64,000 nt of DNA from an uncultured Lachnospiraceae bacterium (GTDB lineage: Bacteria > Bacillota > Clostridia > Lachnospirales > Lachnospiraceae). The position numbers and the translations under genes are program-made. This document shows, piece by piece, positions 9,393-18,866 of this stretch. The DNA lies in assembly GCA_947037115.1 (NCBI GenBank), contig CAMQTN010000007.1, positions 1 through 64,000 of the forward strand, written 5' to 3'. Position 1 is the stretch's first letter; each line of letters begins with the position of its first letter. The notes under the pieces were generated by a model that did no database searches, was not told the DNA's origin, and saw only the letters and a list, made by a program, of their open reading frames with translations.

Positions 9393-10355
9393 ATGAAAAA
9401 ATATGATGTGGTGACATTGGGAGAGCTGTTAATTGATTTCACGGAAAACGGTGTGAGCGGACAGGGGAATCCGATCTATGAGGCAAACCCCGGCGGGGCG
9501 CCTTGTAACGTGCTGGCCATGCTGACAAAGCTGGGCAGAAAAACGGCCTTTATCGGCAAGGTGGGCAGGGACATCTTCGGCAATCGTCTGAAAGCAACGC
9601 TGGAGGAGGTTGGGATTGACACAACGAATCTGGTGATGGACGGGGAGGCGCGCACGACGCTGGCGTTTGTGGAAACCTTTGCGGATGGTGACAGGGACTT
9701 TTCCTTTTACAGGAATCCCGGTGCGGATATGATGTTAAAAGAGACGGAAGTCGATATGGGGCTTGTGAAGGATGCGGAAGTGTTTCATTTCGGTACGCTT
9801 TCCATGACTCACGAGGGTGTGCGGGAAGCCACGAAGAAGGCTGTTGCGGCGGCGAAGGAAGCGGGGGCGGTGATCTCCTTTGATCCGAACCTGAGAGAGC
9901 CACTGTGGAAGTCTCTGGAGGAGGCAAAAGAACAGGCGGCCTACGGTTTTTCCCAGTGCGACGTGCTGAAAATTTCGGATAATGAAATCCAGTGGTTTAC
10001 GGGCGAGGAGGATTATGACGCCGGAATCCGTAAGCTGCGGGAGCAGTATGATATTCCGTTGATCCTGTTCTCCATGGGGAAAGACGGAAGCCGCGCATAC
10101 TATAAAGATCTGCGTGTGGAGGTGAAACCCTTCCTGCAGGAAAAGACGATTGAGACGACGGGGGCGGGAGATACCTTCGGCGGAAGCTGTCTGCATTACG
10201 TCCTGCAATATGGTTTACATAATTTAGATGAGGAGAAGCTGACTGAAATGCTGACCTTCGCCAATGCGGCGGCATCCATTATCACGACCCGCAAGGGAGC
10301 ACTGCGCGTAATGCCAGAAGAGAAGGAAGTGCGGGACTTCATAGAGACTTTTTAG
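9393..10355 (+). CDS. PfkB-family carbohydrate kinase, likely fructokinase
   Basis: VVTLGELLIDFTENG, NPGGAPCNV and ETTGAGDTFGGS motifs. Confidence 0.92.
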   Translation: MKKYDVVTLGELLIDFTENGVSGQGNPIYEANPGGAPCNVLAMLTKLGRKTAFIGKVGRDIFGNRLKATLEEVGIDTTNLVMDGEARTTLAFVETFADGDRDFSFYRNPGADMMLKETEVDMGLVKDAEVFHFGTLSMTHEGVREATKKAVAAAKEAGAVISFDPNLREPLWKSLEEAKEQAAYGFSQCDVLKISDNEIQWFTGEEDYDAGIRKLREQYDIPLILFSMGKDGSRAYYKDLRVEVKPFLQEKTIETTGAGDTFGGSCLHYVLQYGLHNLDEEKLTEMLTFANAAASIITTRKGALRVMPEEKEVRDFIETF

Positions 10356-10394
10356 CCGGTGCTTCATTAGCCGTGAAAATGCAGTTATACCTAT

Positions 10395-10421
10395 GGCCGG
10401 GATTTTTTCCGGCCTTTTTTT
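10395..10421 (+). terminator. Rho-independent terminator of the sugar operon
   Basis: GGCCGG-GATTTTTT-CCGGCC followed by TTTTTTT. Confidence 0.88.
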
Positions 10422-10529
10422 CATTTCATCTTACGCATCTTGAAAATCTTTCCAAAACAGTGTAAAATCTAACAAGCATATATATTGGAAAAGAAAATTG
10501 CGGAAAAATACTCTGACACGGAGGTAACT

Positions 10530-11792
10530 ATGGCACTCAGCAAAAAACCGACCACCGGCATGAAGGATATTCTGCCGGAAGAAATGGAAATCCGGGACTA
10601 TGTGATCGGCATTATCAAAGAAACTTATGGAAATTTCGGGTTTACTCCGATAGAGACGCCCTGCGTGGAACATCTTGCCAACTTAACCTGTAAGGCGGGC
10701 GGTGAAAATGAAAAACTGATTTTTAAAATCTTAAAAAGAGGAGAAAAACTGCGTCTGGAGGATGCGAAATGTGAGGAGGATCTGACAGACGGCGGCCTGC
10801 GGTATGACCTGACGGTTCCCCTGGTACGCTACTATGCGGCCCATTCCAATGAACTGCCCTCACCCTTCAAGGCCTTGCAGATAGGAAATGTATGGCGGGC
10901 AGACAGGCCCCAGAGGGGGCGTTACCGCCAGCTTGTGCAGTGCGATATCGATATTCTGGGAGAGGCGGGGAATCTGGCGGAGATCGAGCTGATTCTGGCT
11001 ACCACAACCACGCTGGGTAAGCTTGGCTTTAAAAACTTTCAGGTTCGTATTAACGACAGGCAGATCTTAAAGGCCATGGCGGCCTACAGCGGTTTTTCGG
11101 AGGACGACTACGACCAGGTGTTCATCATTCTGGACAAGATGGACAAGATCGGAAAAGAGGGCGTGGAAGCGGAGCTTCTGGAAGCCGGCTTTGCAAAGGA
11201 GACTGTGGAGAAGTATCTGTCTTTGTTTCAGGGAATGGAGACGGCAAAAGACGCCATCGCTTTTATTACGGACGAGATTTCAGGTGTGCTCCCGGAGGGT
11301 GTAAAAGAGAGCTTTCAGGAGATCATAGACAGTGTGGAGGCCACAAAGGGCGATTTCTTCGATCTGGTGTTTGATCCCACGCTGGTGCGGGGGATGTCCT
11401 ACTACACGGGAACAATCTTTGAAGTGGCAATGCCGGAGTTTGGCGGCAGCTGCGGCGGCGGCGGAAGGTACGATAAGATGGTGGGGAAATTCACGGGTAA
11501 CGATGTGCCGGCCTGCGGTTTTTCCATCGGTTTTGAGCGGATCATCCTGCTGCTTCTGGAGAGCGGTTTCAAGGTGCCGAAGGCCGGAAAGAAAATCGCC
11601 TATCTTATGGAAAAAGGTCTGTCCTCCGATAAGCTGTGCGCGGTCATGGCGCAGGCTCAGGCGGAGCGGGAGAAGGGCAACCGGATTCTGGTGGCGCGCA
11701 TGAACAAGAACAAGAAGTTCCAGAAGGAACAGCTCACCGCGCAGGGATATGAGGAGTTTCAGGAGTTTTACAGAGAGGAACTGAAAAGATAG
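10530..11792 (+). CDS. hisS: Histidine--tRNA ligase
   Basis: Class II aaRS; TPIETPCVEH, QIGNVWRADRPQRGRYRQ, RGMSYYTGTIFEV. ATG 10530 after GGAGGT. Confidence 0.94.
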   Translation: MALSKKPTTGMKDILPEEMEIRDYVIGIIKETYGNFGFTPIETPCVEHLANLTCKAGGENEKLIFKILKRGEKLRLEDAKCEEDLTDGGLRYDLTVPLVRYYAAHSNELPSPFKALQIGNVWRADRPQRGRYRQLVQCDIDILGEAGNLAEIELILATTTTLGKLGFKNFQVRINDRQILKAMAAYSGFSEDDYDQVFIILDKMDKIGKEGVEAELLEAGFAKETVEKYLSLFQGMETAKDAIAFITDEISGVLPEGVKESFQEIIDSVEATKGDFFDLVFDPTLVRGMSYYTGTIFEVAMPEFGGSCGGGGRYDKMVGKFTGNDVPACGFSIGFERIILLLLESGFKVPKAGKKIAYLMEKGLSSDKLCAVMAQAQAEREKGNRILVARMNKNKKFQKEQLTAQGYEEFQEFYREELKR

Positions 11793-11803
11793 AGGAGGAA
11801 ATC

Positions 11804-13609
11804 ATGGCAGAATCAATGAAAGGCTGGAAAAGGTCGCACCGCTGTGCGGAGCTCTCCTTACAGAATGTGGGTGAGGAAGTTACGGTTATGGGATGGGTGC
11901 AGAAGCAGAGGAACAAAGGCGGCATTATCTTTGTCGATCTGCGCGACCGCTCCGGCATTTTACAAATTATTTTTGAGGAGAATGACTGCGGAACGGAGGC
12001 TTTTGCCAGGGCGGAGAAGATGAGAAGCGAGTTTGTCATTGCCGTGGTGGGAAAGGTGGAAAAGCGCTCCGGCGCTGTCAATGAGAATCTGGCGACGGGC
12101 GAAATCGAAATCCGCGCCGCGCAGGTGCGCATCCTGTCCGAGTCCGAGACGCCGCCGTTCCCGGTGGAGGCGGACTCCCGGACGAAGGAGGAGATCCGTT
12201 TAAAATACCGTTATCTGGATCTGAGAAGACCGGATCTGCAGGAGAAGCTGATGCTTCGGAGTAAGATTGCATCCGAGATGCGTGCCTTTATGGCGAAGGA
12301 GGGATTTCTGGAGATCGAGACGCCGATTCTCTGTAAATCCACGCCGGAGGGGGCAAGGGACTATCTGGTGCCCAGCCGTGTGCATCCGGGCAGTTTCTAT
12401 GCGCTTCCCCAGTCACCGCAGCTTTACAAACAGCTTTTGATGTGCTCCGGGTATGACCGGTATTTCCAGATTGCGAAGTGTTTCCGAGATGAGGATCTGC
12501 GCGCCGACAGACAGCCGGAGTTTACCCAGGCGGACATGGAGCTGTCCTTTGTCGATGTGGACGACGTGATCGAGGTGAATGAGAGGTTGATTGCCCATGT
12601 CTGCAAGGAAGCCATTGGGCTGGAGATACAGCTTCCCCTGCCCCGTATGACATGGCAGGAGGCTATGGACCGTTTCGGCTCTGACAAGCCGGATACACGC
12701 TTTGCCATGGAGTTGACGGACGTATCCGAGGTGGTTGCGGGCTGTGGCTTTGGGGTGTTTACTTCTGCATTGGAGAACGGCGGTTCCGTCCGCGGCTTAA
12801 ATGTGAAGGGACAGGCGGCCATGCCCCGGAAGAAAATTGACGCGCTGGTGGATTTTGCCAAGGGCTACGGCGCGAAGGGGCTGGCTTACCTGAGCGTGCA
12901 GGAGGACGGCACTTATAAGTCCTCTTTTGCTAAATTCATGACAGAGGAAGAGTTGGACAGTCTTGTGAAGGCCATGCAGGGCGAGAAGGGGGATCTGCTT
13001 CTCTTTGCGGCTGACAGGAAAAATATTGTCTACAGCGTGCTCGGTGCGCTGCGTGTGGAGCTTGGTAAGCAGCTTGGGCTGATCGACGAGTCGAAGTTTC
13101 ACTTCCTGTGGGTGGTAGAATTCCCGCTCTTAGAGTGGAGCGAGGAGGAGAACCGTTTCATGGCGATGCACCATCCGTTCACCATGCCCATGGAGGAGGA
13201 CTGGCAGTACATTGACTCCGATCCGGGAAGGGTGCGCGCCAAGGCCTACGATATCGTGTTGAACGGTGTGGAGCTGGGCGGCGGCTCTGTCAGAATCCAT
13301 CAGAATGACATACAGGAGAAAATGTTTGAGGTGCTTGGTTTTACGAAGGAGCAGGCGTGGGAGCAGTTTGGCTTCCTGCTAAGTGCGTTCAGGTACGGTG
13401 TGCCGCCTCACGCGGGACTGGCTTACGGTCTTGACCGCTTTGTGATGTTGCTGGTCGGTGCGGACAACATCCGGGAGGTCATCGCCTTCCCGAAGATGAA
13501 GGACGCCTCCTGTCTCATGACGGAGGCGCCGGGTACGGTGGATGATAAGCAGCTTGCGGAGCTGCAGATTGCGATTACACCTGCGCCTGAAAAAGAAGAA
13601 AATGCGTAA
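11804..13609 (+). CDS. aspS: Aspartate--tRNA ligase
   Basis: OB-fold and class II core; FRDEDLRADRQPEFTQ, GLDRFVMLL. Confidence 0.96.
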   Translation: MAESMKGWKRSHRCAELSLQNVGEEVTVMGWVQKQRNKGGIIFVDLRDRSGILQIIFEENDCGTEAFARAEKMRSEFVIAVVGKVEKRSGAVNENLATGEIEIRAAQVRILSESETPPFPVEADSRTKEEIRLKYRYLDLRRPDLQEKLMLRSKIASEMRAFMAKEGFLEIETPILCKSTPEGARDYLVPSRVHPGSFYALPQSPQLYKQLLMCSGYDRYFQIAKCFRDEDLRADRQPEFTQADMELSFVDVDDVIEVNERLIAHVCKEAIGLEIQLPLPRMTWQEAMDRFGSDKPDTRFAMELTDVSEVVAGCGFGVFTSALENGGSVRGLNVKGQAAMPRKKIDALVDFAKGYGAKGLAYLSVQEDGTYKSSFAKFMTEEELDSLVKAMQGEKGDLLLFAADRKNIVYSVLGALRVELGKQLGLIDESKFHFLWVVEFPLLEWSEEENRFMAMHHPFTMPMEEDWQYIDSDPGRVRAKAYDIVLNGVELGGGSVRIHQNDIQEKMFEVLGFTKEQAWEQFGFLLSAFRYGVPPHAGLAYGLDRFVMLLVGADNIREVIAFPKMKDASCLMTEAPGTVDDKQLAELQIAITPAPEKEENA

Positions 13610-13628
13610 ACGCTGAAAAGGAGTCGAT

Positions 13629-14561
13629 ATGGCGGAACAAAGACAAGATAACAAAGCGCTGGAAGAGGCGATAGCCACATTTCGTGAGGACAAAGAGCGG
13701 GACAGCTATGTGAAGGTGATGGAACTTCTGGAGCGTTCCATTGTGCTGGTACCGGCGATGCCGCCGAAAGACCTTCCGGCAGAAATAATGGAACAGATGC
13801 AGGCCGGAAAACCCGTGAAACTCCCGAAGGAAGCAAAGATTGTGCCCTGTCTGCTGCGCAAGGAGACGGGAGAGCAGGCACTTCCTGTCTTTACCTCGCC
13901 ACAGCAGATTCCGCCTGACAAAAAGAGCCCTATGGTGGCTGCCATGCCTTTTATGGGCTGTGTTGCCATGGCTGCGGCCAATCAGGACAAGGTGGCGGAG
14001 ATTGTGGTAAACCCCTTTACCGGCATTATGGTTCTCAACAAGTCTGTTCTGGAGGTTGCGGAAAAGCGCAGACAGGCGGCAGGGCAGATCAAGACCGTTC
14101 AGCTTACGAAGGAGCAGTTTCAGGATCTTGCCCACAACAGGGTAGCTCTCTCGCTTTTACCGAAATACCTGTTTGAAAACAGGGAAGAGGGGCTTAAAAA
14201 GCTGCAGCAGGAGGAGGGCGATTTCCTTATGCACTTCTACGACGAGGTTTACCCGAAGGGACAGAAAGCCCCCTGCCGGCCGGATGATTTTTCGCTGATG
14301 ACGCTCAATGTCACGGACACATTACAGCTTACCCGTGTGGACATGCCGGACGAGGTGGCAAAGAAAAACCTGTGCTACAGAGTCTATGCCGTGTGGAAGC
14401 GGGACACGGAGGAACTGTTGTACTATACACTGGAAAAGACGAAGGACGGCAGTTTTATCGCCAGGGTCACGGCGGACGGCAAACACGAGGTGGTGGAGCC
14501 CGCGCCGGAAAACGGAGCGGAAATCGAGGCCATCATGTCACTGTCCGCAAAGGAAAAATAA
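13629..14561 (+). CDS. SseB-like N-terminal domain protein of unknown function
   Basis: ...KVMELLERSIVLVPA... and VVNPFTGIMVLNKSVLEVAEKRR resemble the SseB N-terminal family. Confidence 0.65.
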   Translation: MAEQRQDNKALEEAIATFREDKERDSYVKVMELLERSIVLVPAMPPKDLPAEIMEQMQAGKPVKLPKEAKIVPCLLRKETGEQALPVFTSPQQIPPDKKSPMVAAMPFMGCVAMAAANQDKVAEIVVNPFTGIMVLNKSVLEVAEKRRQAAGQIKTVQLTKEQFQDLAHNRVALSLLPKYLFENREEGLKKLQQEEGDFLMHFYDEVYPKGQKAPCRPDDFSLMTLNVTDTLQLTRVDMPDEVAKKNLCYRVYAVWKRDTEELLYYTLEKTKDGSFIARVTADGKHEVVEPAPENGAEIEAIMSLSAKEK

Positions 14562-14583
14562 GCGACGCGATGGAGAGAAAAAT

Positions 14584-15249
14584 ATGGACACAGTTATTTT
14601 TGATTTGGACGGGACGCTTCTCAATACACTGGAGGATTTGACGGACAGCGTCAATCACGCCATGGAAGAATTTGGATTTCCCCTGCATACGATTGAAGAA
14701 ATCCGCAGTTTTGTGGGAAATGGCGCTCCCACACTGATTGAGCGGAGCATCCCGCAGGGGAAGGGGAATCCCTCTTACGATGCGGTCCTTGCAGCCTTCA
14801 AGGAGCATTATGCCGCCCACTGCGAGGATAAGACAAACCCTTACGAGGGGATTATGGAACTTTTGGCGCAGCTGAAGGAGAAAGGCTATCGGATGGCTGT
14901 CGTCTCCAACAAGTTTGACGGGGCGGTCAAGCGGCTGTGTGGAAAATATTTTGGGGACTATATTGAGGCCGCCATCGGGGAGAGCGCCGATGTAAAAAGA
15001 AAACCGGCGCCCGATACCGTGTACCAGGCGCTTCGTGAACTTTCCTGCGATGCCTCCCGCGCAGTTTACGTGGGGGATTCCGAGGTAGATATACAGACGG
15101 CGAAAAATGCGTCTCTGCCCTGCATCAGCGTCACCTGGGGATTCCGGACCGAAGAGCGGTTAAAGGACGCCGGAGCGGACGGGAAACTTATGATCAGGAC
15201 TCCTCAGGAACTTGTTCCTCTGCTTCTGAAACTTCAGGGGGAAGGGTGA
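14584..15249 (+). CDS. HAD-superfamily phosphatase (phosphoglycolate phosphatase-like)
   Basis: DLDGTLLNT, VVSNK, YVGDSEVD motifs; ATG 14584. Confidence 0.9.
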   Translation: MDTVIFDLDGTLLNTLEDLTDSVNHAMEEFGFPLHTIEEIRSFVGNGAPTLIERSIPQGKGNPSYDAVLAAFKEHYAAHCEDKTNPYEGIMELLAQLKEKGYRMAVVSNKFDGAVKRLCGKYFGDYIEAAIGESADVKRKPAPDTVYQALRELSCDASRAVYVGDSEVDIQTAKNASLPCISVTWGFRTEERLKDAGADGKLMIRTPQELVPLLLKLQGEG

Positions 15250-16495
15250 TCAACACCTTCACGATGTGGTTATCCTGTATGCCGCAGGCCTGTAGGGTGA
15301 TACCGTTTTCTAATGTGATGGTCTCCTGATCCTGAGGCAGGCGGTCAAGCTGCTCCAGCATAAGGCCGCCGATGGAGTCATAGTCTTCGGAGTCGAGGGA
15401 GATTTCCAGAGCGTCGTTTATGTCGTCGAGCTTCATGCCGCCCTCAACCAGATATTGGCCCTCCTCCGTTTCCTGAATCAATTCTTCCTCGTCTGCGTCG
15501 TATTCGTCGCGGATTTCACCTACCAGCTCCTCGATGATATCTTCCATGGTGATCATGCCGACGGTTGCGCCATATTCGCTCAGGACGAAAGCCACGGTGC
15601 AGGATTTTTCACGTATTTCCATCAGCAAATCGGACACATTCTTATATTCATATGTATAGTAAGCCTCGCGCAGGATCTTCTTGAGGCTGAACTTTTCCTT
15701 ATCTTTTACAAGAATAAAATCTTTGATGTTGACGATGCCGATGATATGATCCGGGTCATCGCCATAGACAGGAATTCTCGTAAACATACTTGACTGGAAT
15801 GTGGAGAGCAGCTCCTGATAGGTGGCGCTTATGGGGACGGTGGTCATCTGGATACGGGGAATCATAATGTCCTTTGCGACAGTGTCGCCGAAGTCAAACA
15901 CATTGTAGATCAGAGTCCGCTCCTCCGACTCAATCACGCCGCCCTCATGGCTCACGTCCACATAGGTTTTGAGTTCTTTTTCGGAAATGCTGAAATTGTT
16001 CCCTTCGGAGCTGATATGTAACAGCCGGAGAATCCAGTTGGAGAGCATATCCACCAGGAAAATGACCGGGGTGAGGACGGTCATCAGCAGACGGATGACA
16101 GGCCCGAACAGAAGCGTGATAAACTCTGCGCGCTGCATGGCCCAGGTTTTAGGGATGATCTCCCCGAACATCAAAACCACAAAAGTCAGAATGCCGGTGG
16201 CGATTCCGACCGCCCTGCTTCCCCAAAAATTTATGGCAAAGGTGGTGGCTACGGATGAGGCGGAAAGATTCACAATATTGTTGCCGATCAGAATGGCGCT
16301 CAGCATTTTGCCGTACTGATCCAGAATGGCCAGTACCCGGGCGGCCTTTTTATTGTCTTCTTCGGCCAGCGTGCGAAGCCGTACGCGGTTTACGGTGGAA
16401 AAGGCAGTTTCCGCCGAGGAAAAAAAGGCCGACAGGAAAACGAGAGCGGCCAGAGAAGCAAGTTGTATGACACCTGAGGTATCCAAAACGATCAT
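15194..16495 (-). CDS. CNNM-domain and CBS-pair membrane protein (HlyC/CorC family)
   Basis: N-terminal DUF21/CNNM TM region, CBS domains (DIMIPRIQMTTVP, GMITMEDIIEELVGEI), CorC_HlyC C-term. Confidence 0.92.
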   Translation of the reverse strand: MIVLDTSGVIQLASLAALVFLSAFFSSAETAFSTVNRVRLRTLAEEDNKKAARVLAILDQYGKMLSAILIGNNIVNLSASSVATTFAINFWGSRAVGIATGILTFVVLMFGEIIPKTWAMQRAEFITLLFGPVIRLLMTVLTPVIFLVDMLSNWILRLLHISSEGNNFSISEKELKTYVDVSHEGGVIESEERTLIYNVFDFGDTVAKDIMIPRIQMTTVPISATYQELLSTFQSSMFTRIPVYGDDPDHIIGIVNIKDFILVKDKEKFSLKKILREAYYTYEYKNVSDLLMEIREKSCTVAFVLSEYGATVGMITMEDIIEELVGEIRDEYDADEEELIQETEEGQYLVEGGMKLDDINDALEISLDSEDYDSIGGLMLEQLDRLPQDQETITLENGITLQACGIQDNHIVKVLITLPPEVSEAEEQVPEES

Positions 16496-16669
16496 TCACT
16501 CCTTATTTTTAATGATTGTAATAGCAGTTCAGACGTGCCTGTCTTTCTTTCACGCGTCATGCATGGCTGAACTGTTAGAAAAATATTACTAGAAGCATAA
16601 GATTGTGTCAAGTTTTTATACCAAAAGGAATACATTATGTATAGAGGAAGAAAGGACAAGGGGATTGTG

Positions 16670-17044
16670 ATGGGAAAAAAAGAACTCTATACGGAAAAGG
16701 CAGTTTTTATCATTAAATGTATGCTGGGAGCTTACATTCTGACGGCGGGCCTGCTTTTACTGCTGGCTTTTATCCTGTACCGTTTCGGTCTGTCCGAAAA
16801 GGTGGTGTCTGTCTGTATCATTGCGATTTACATAGTGGTTACGTTTCTGGCGGGCCTGCTTGCGGGGAAAAAGGAGGGCCGGAAAAAATTTCTGTGGGGA
16901 CTGATCATGGGCGTCCTTTACTTTGGGATCCTGGTGGCCGTATCTCTGGTAGTGAACAAAGGTGTGGAGGACGTGGCCGGAAATATGCTCACGGTGTTCT
17001 TTCTGTGCGCAGGGAGCGGGATGCTTGGCGGTATGGTCAGTTGA
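16670..17044 (+). CDS. TIGR04086-like integral membrane protein
   Basis: Four predicted TM segments, ~120 aa, directly upstream of the SCIFF locus as is common in Clostridia. Confidence 0.65.
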   Translation: MGKKELYTEKAVFIIKCMLGAYILTAGLLLLLAFILYRFGLSEKVVSVCIIAIYIVVTFLAGLLAGKKEGRKKFLWGLIMGVLYFGILVAVSLVVNKGVEDVAGNMLTVFFLCAGSGMLGGMVS

Positions 17045-17087
17045 TGAAAAAAGTCTTTGCGTATCTTGGAATCTGTGTTATACTTGA

Positions 17088-17107
17088 CGCAGACTCTGTA
17101 GTCTGCG
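17088..17107 (+). promoter_or_regulatory. Hairpin in scfA leader
   Basis: CGCAGACT-CTGT-AGTCTGCG, perfect 8-bp stem. Confidence 0.6.
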
Positions 17108-17196
17108 CCGCAGGAATTGTGCGGTAAAATCCTGCTGAAGCTGCAGAGGATTACAGTATTTGAGAATATTTTTTATTACATAAGGAGGAGATATTG

Positions 17197-17340
17197 ATGA
17201 AGCATATTAAGACTTTAACTACCAGAGATTTAAAGGAATCCATGAAGAAGGGCGGCTGTGGCGAGTGCCAGACATCCTGCCAGTCTGCCTGCAAGACCTC
17301 TTGTACCGTGGGAAACCAGAGCTGCGAGAAGGCAAGATAG
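17197..17340 (+). CDS. scfA: SCIFF peptide precursor (six cysteines in forty-five), RiPP; absent from the supplied ORF track
   Basis: Translated by hand: MKHIKTLTTRDLKESMKKGGCGECQTSCQSACKTSCTVGNQSCEKAR, 47 aa with six Cys; RBS AAGGAGGAG. Confidence 0.95.
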   Translation: MKHIKTLTTRDLKESMKKGGCGECQTSCQSACKTSCTVGNQSCEKAR

Positions 17341-17468
17341 GCTTTTTTCAGGCGGCAGAAGCCGCAGAACAGATCGGGAAAATCAGGCAGACTCGACATG
17401 CGGCGCATGGCGGGTCTGCTTGTGTGCTGAACTGTAGTTTGGTATGGGAATATTAAGGAGAAAAATCA

Positions 17469-18866
17469 GTGATACACAGATATATCAATAATGGCTTCCA
17501 TATTGTGATGGATGTCAACAGCGGCAGTGTGCATGTGATGGACAAGTCTGCCTATGATGCGGTTCCCGTGGTGGAACGGCTGATTGATCAGGGGAAAGAG
17601 GATAAGGAAGAAATTGCCCGGGCGGTGGCACAGGAGCTTTCCATTGCGCTTTCCGATGCGGAGGAGCTTTCGGAGGAGCTTCTTGCCCTGAAGGAGGCGG
17701 GACAGCTCTTTGCACAGGATATCTACGAGAATTATATAGATACGTTCAAGGACAGGGAGACTGTGGTGAAAGCGCTCTGCCTGCACATTGCCCACGACTG
17801 CAATCTGGCCTGCAGATACTGCTTTGCGGGGGAGGGCGAATACCACGGGAGACGTGCGCTGATGAGCCTCGAGGTAGGGAAAAAGGCACTGGATTTTCTG
17901 GTGGCAAATTCCGGGAACCGTGTCAATCTTGAGGTGGATTTCTTTGGCGGGGAGCCCCTCATGAACTGGCAGGTGGTCAAGGAGCTGGTAGCTTACGGCA
18001 GATCGCTGGAGGAGCCTCACCATAAGAAATTCCGTTTTACGCTGACCACCAACGGCGTACTGCTTACCGATGAGGTTATGGACTTTGTAAATAAGGAAAT
18101 GTCGAATCTGGTACTGAGCATAGACGGTAGGAAGGAGATTCATGATCTCATGCGGCCTCACCGGGGCGGGCAGGGAAGCTATGACGAGATTCTGCCAAAG
18201 TATAAGAAGGCTGCCGAAAGCAGAAACCAGATGAACTATTATGTGCGGGGCACCTATACGCGAAACAATACGGATTTTTCCGAGGATGTGATTCATCTGG
18301 CCGACGAGGGTTTTGAGCAGATTTCCGTGGAACCTGTGGTGGCGGATAAGAAAGAAGACTACGCGCTTCGTATGGAGGATGTGCCGAAGCTCCTCTCAGA
18401 GTATGACAAACTTGCGCTGGAATATATTGACAGAAAAAGAGAAGGAAAGGGTTTTCAATTCTTTCATTTTATGATAGATTTAGAGGGTGGCCCTTGCGTG
18501 GCAAAGCGATTGTCGGGCTGTGGGTCCGGCACGGAATATCTTGCGGTGACTCCCTGGGGAGACCTTTATCCCTGTCATCAGTTTGTGGGGCAGGAGGAGT
18601 TCCTTATGGGAAATGTGGAGGACGGGATCGTCCGAAAGGATATTCAGGATAAATTTAAGGCGTGCAATGTCTACTCGAAAAAGGAGTGCAGGGATTGCTT
18701 CGCGAAATTTTATTGCAGCGGCGGCTGTGCGGCGAACGCCTACCATGAGTGCGGCGACGTGAACGGTTCCTATGAGCTTGGATGCGAGCTCCAGAGGAAG
18801 CGGGTGGAATGTGCCATCATGATTAAAGCGGCGCTTGCCGATGAAGAAAGGGAGAATTATCTATGA
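17469..18866 (+). CDS. scfB: Radical SAM/SPASM thioether-forming SCIFF peptide maturase
   Basis: Radical SAM CNLACRYCF; SPASM region CGSGTEYLAVTPWGDLYPCHQF...CRDCFAKFYCSGGCAANAY; GTG start. Confidence 0.95.
   Translation: MIHRYINNGFHIVMDVNSGSVHVMDKSAYDAVPVVERLIDQGKEDKEEIARAVAQELSIALSDAEELSEELLALKEAGQLFAQDIYENYIDTFKDRETVVKALCLHIAHDCNLACRYCFAGEGEYHGRRALMSLEVGKKALDFLVANSGNRVNLEVDFFGGEPLMNWQVVKELVAYGRSLEEPHHKKFRFTLTTNGVLLTDEVMDFVNKEMSNLVLSIDGRKEIHDLMRPHRGGQGSYDEILPKYKKAAESRNQMNYYVRGTYTRNNTDFSEDVIHLADEGFEQISVEPVVADKKEDYALRMEDVPKLLSEYDKLALEYIDRKREGKGFQFFHFMIDLEGGPCVAKRLSGCGSGTEYLAVTPWGDLYPCHQFVGQEEFLMGNVEDGIVRKDIQDKFKACNVYSKKECRDCFAKFYCSGGCAANAYHECGDVNGSYELGCELQRKRVECAIMIKAALADEERENYL

Noticed and set aside
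10422-10529. T-box riboswitch upstream of hisS
   Set aside because: The gap is only ~110 nt after the upstream terminator and lacks a recognisable T-box AGGGTGGNACCGCG motif.
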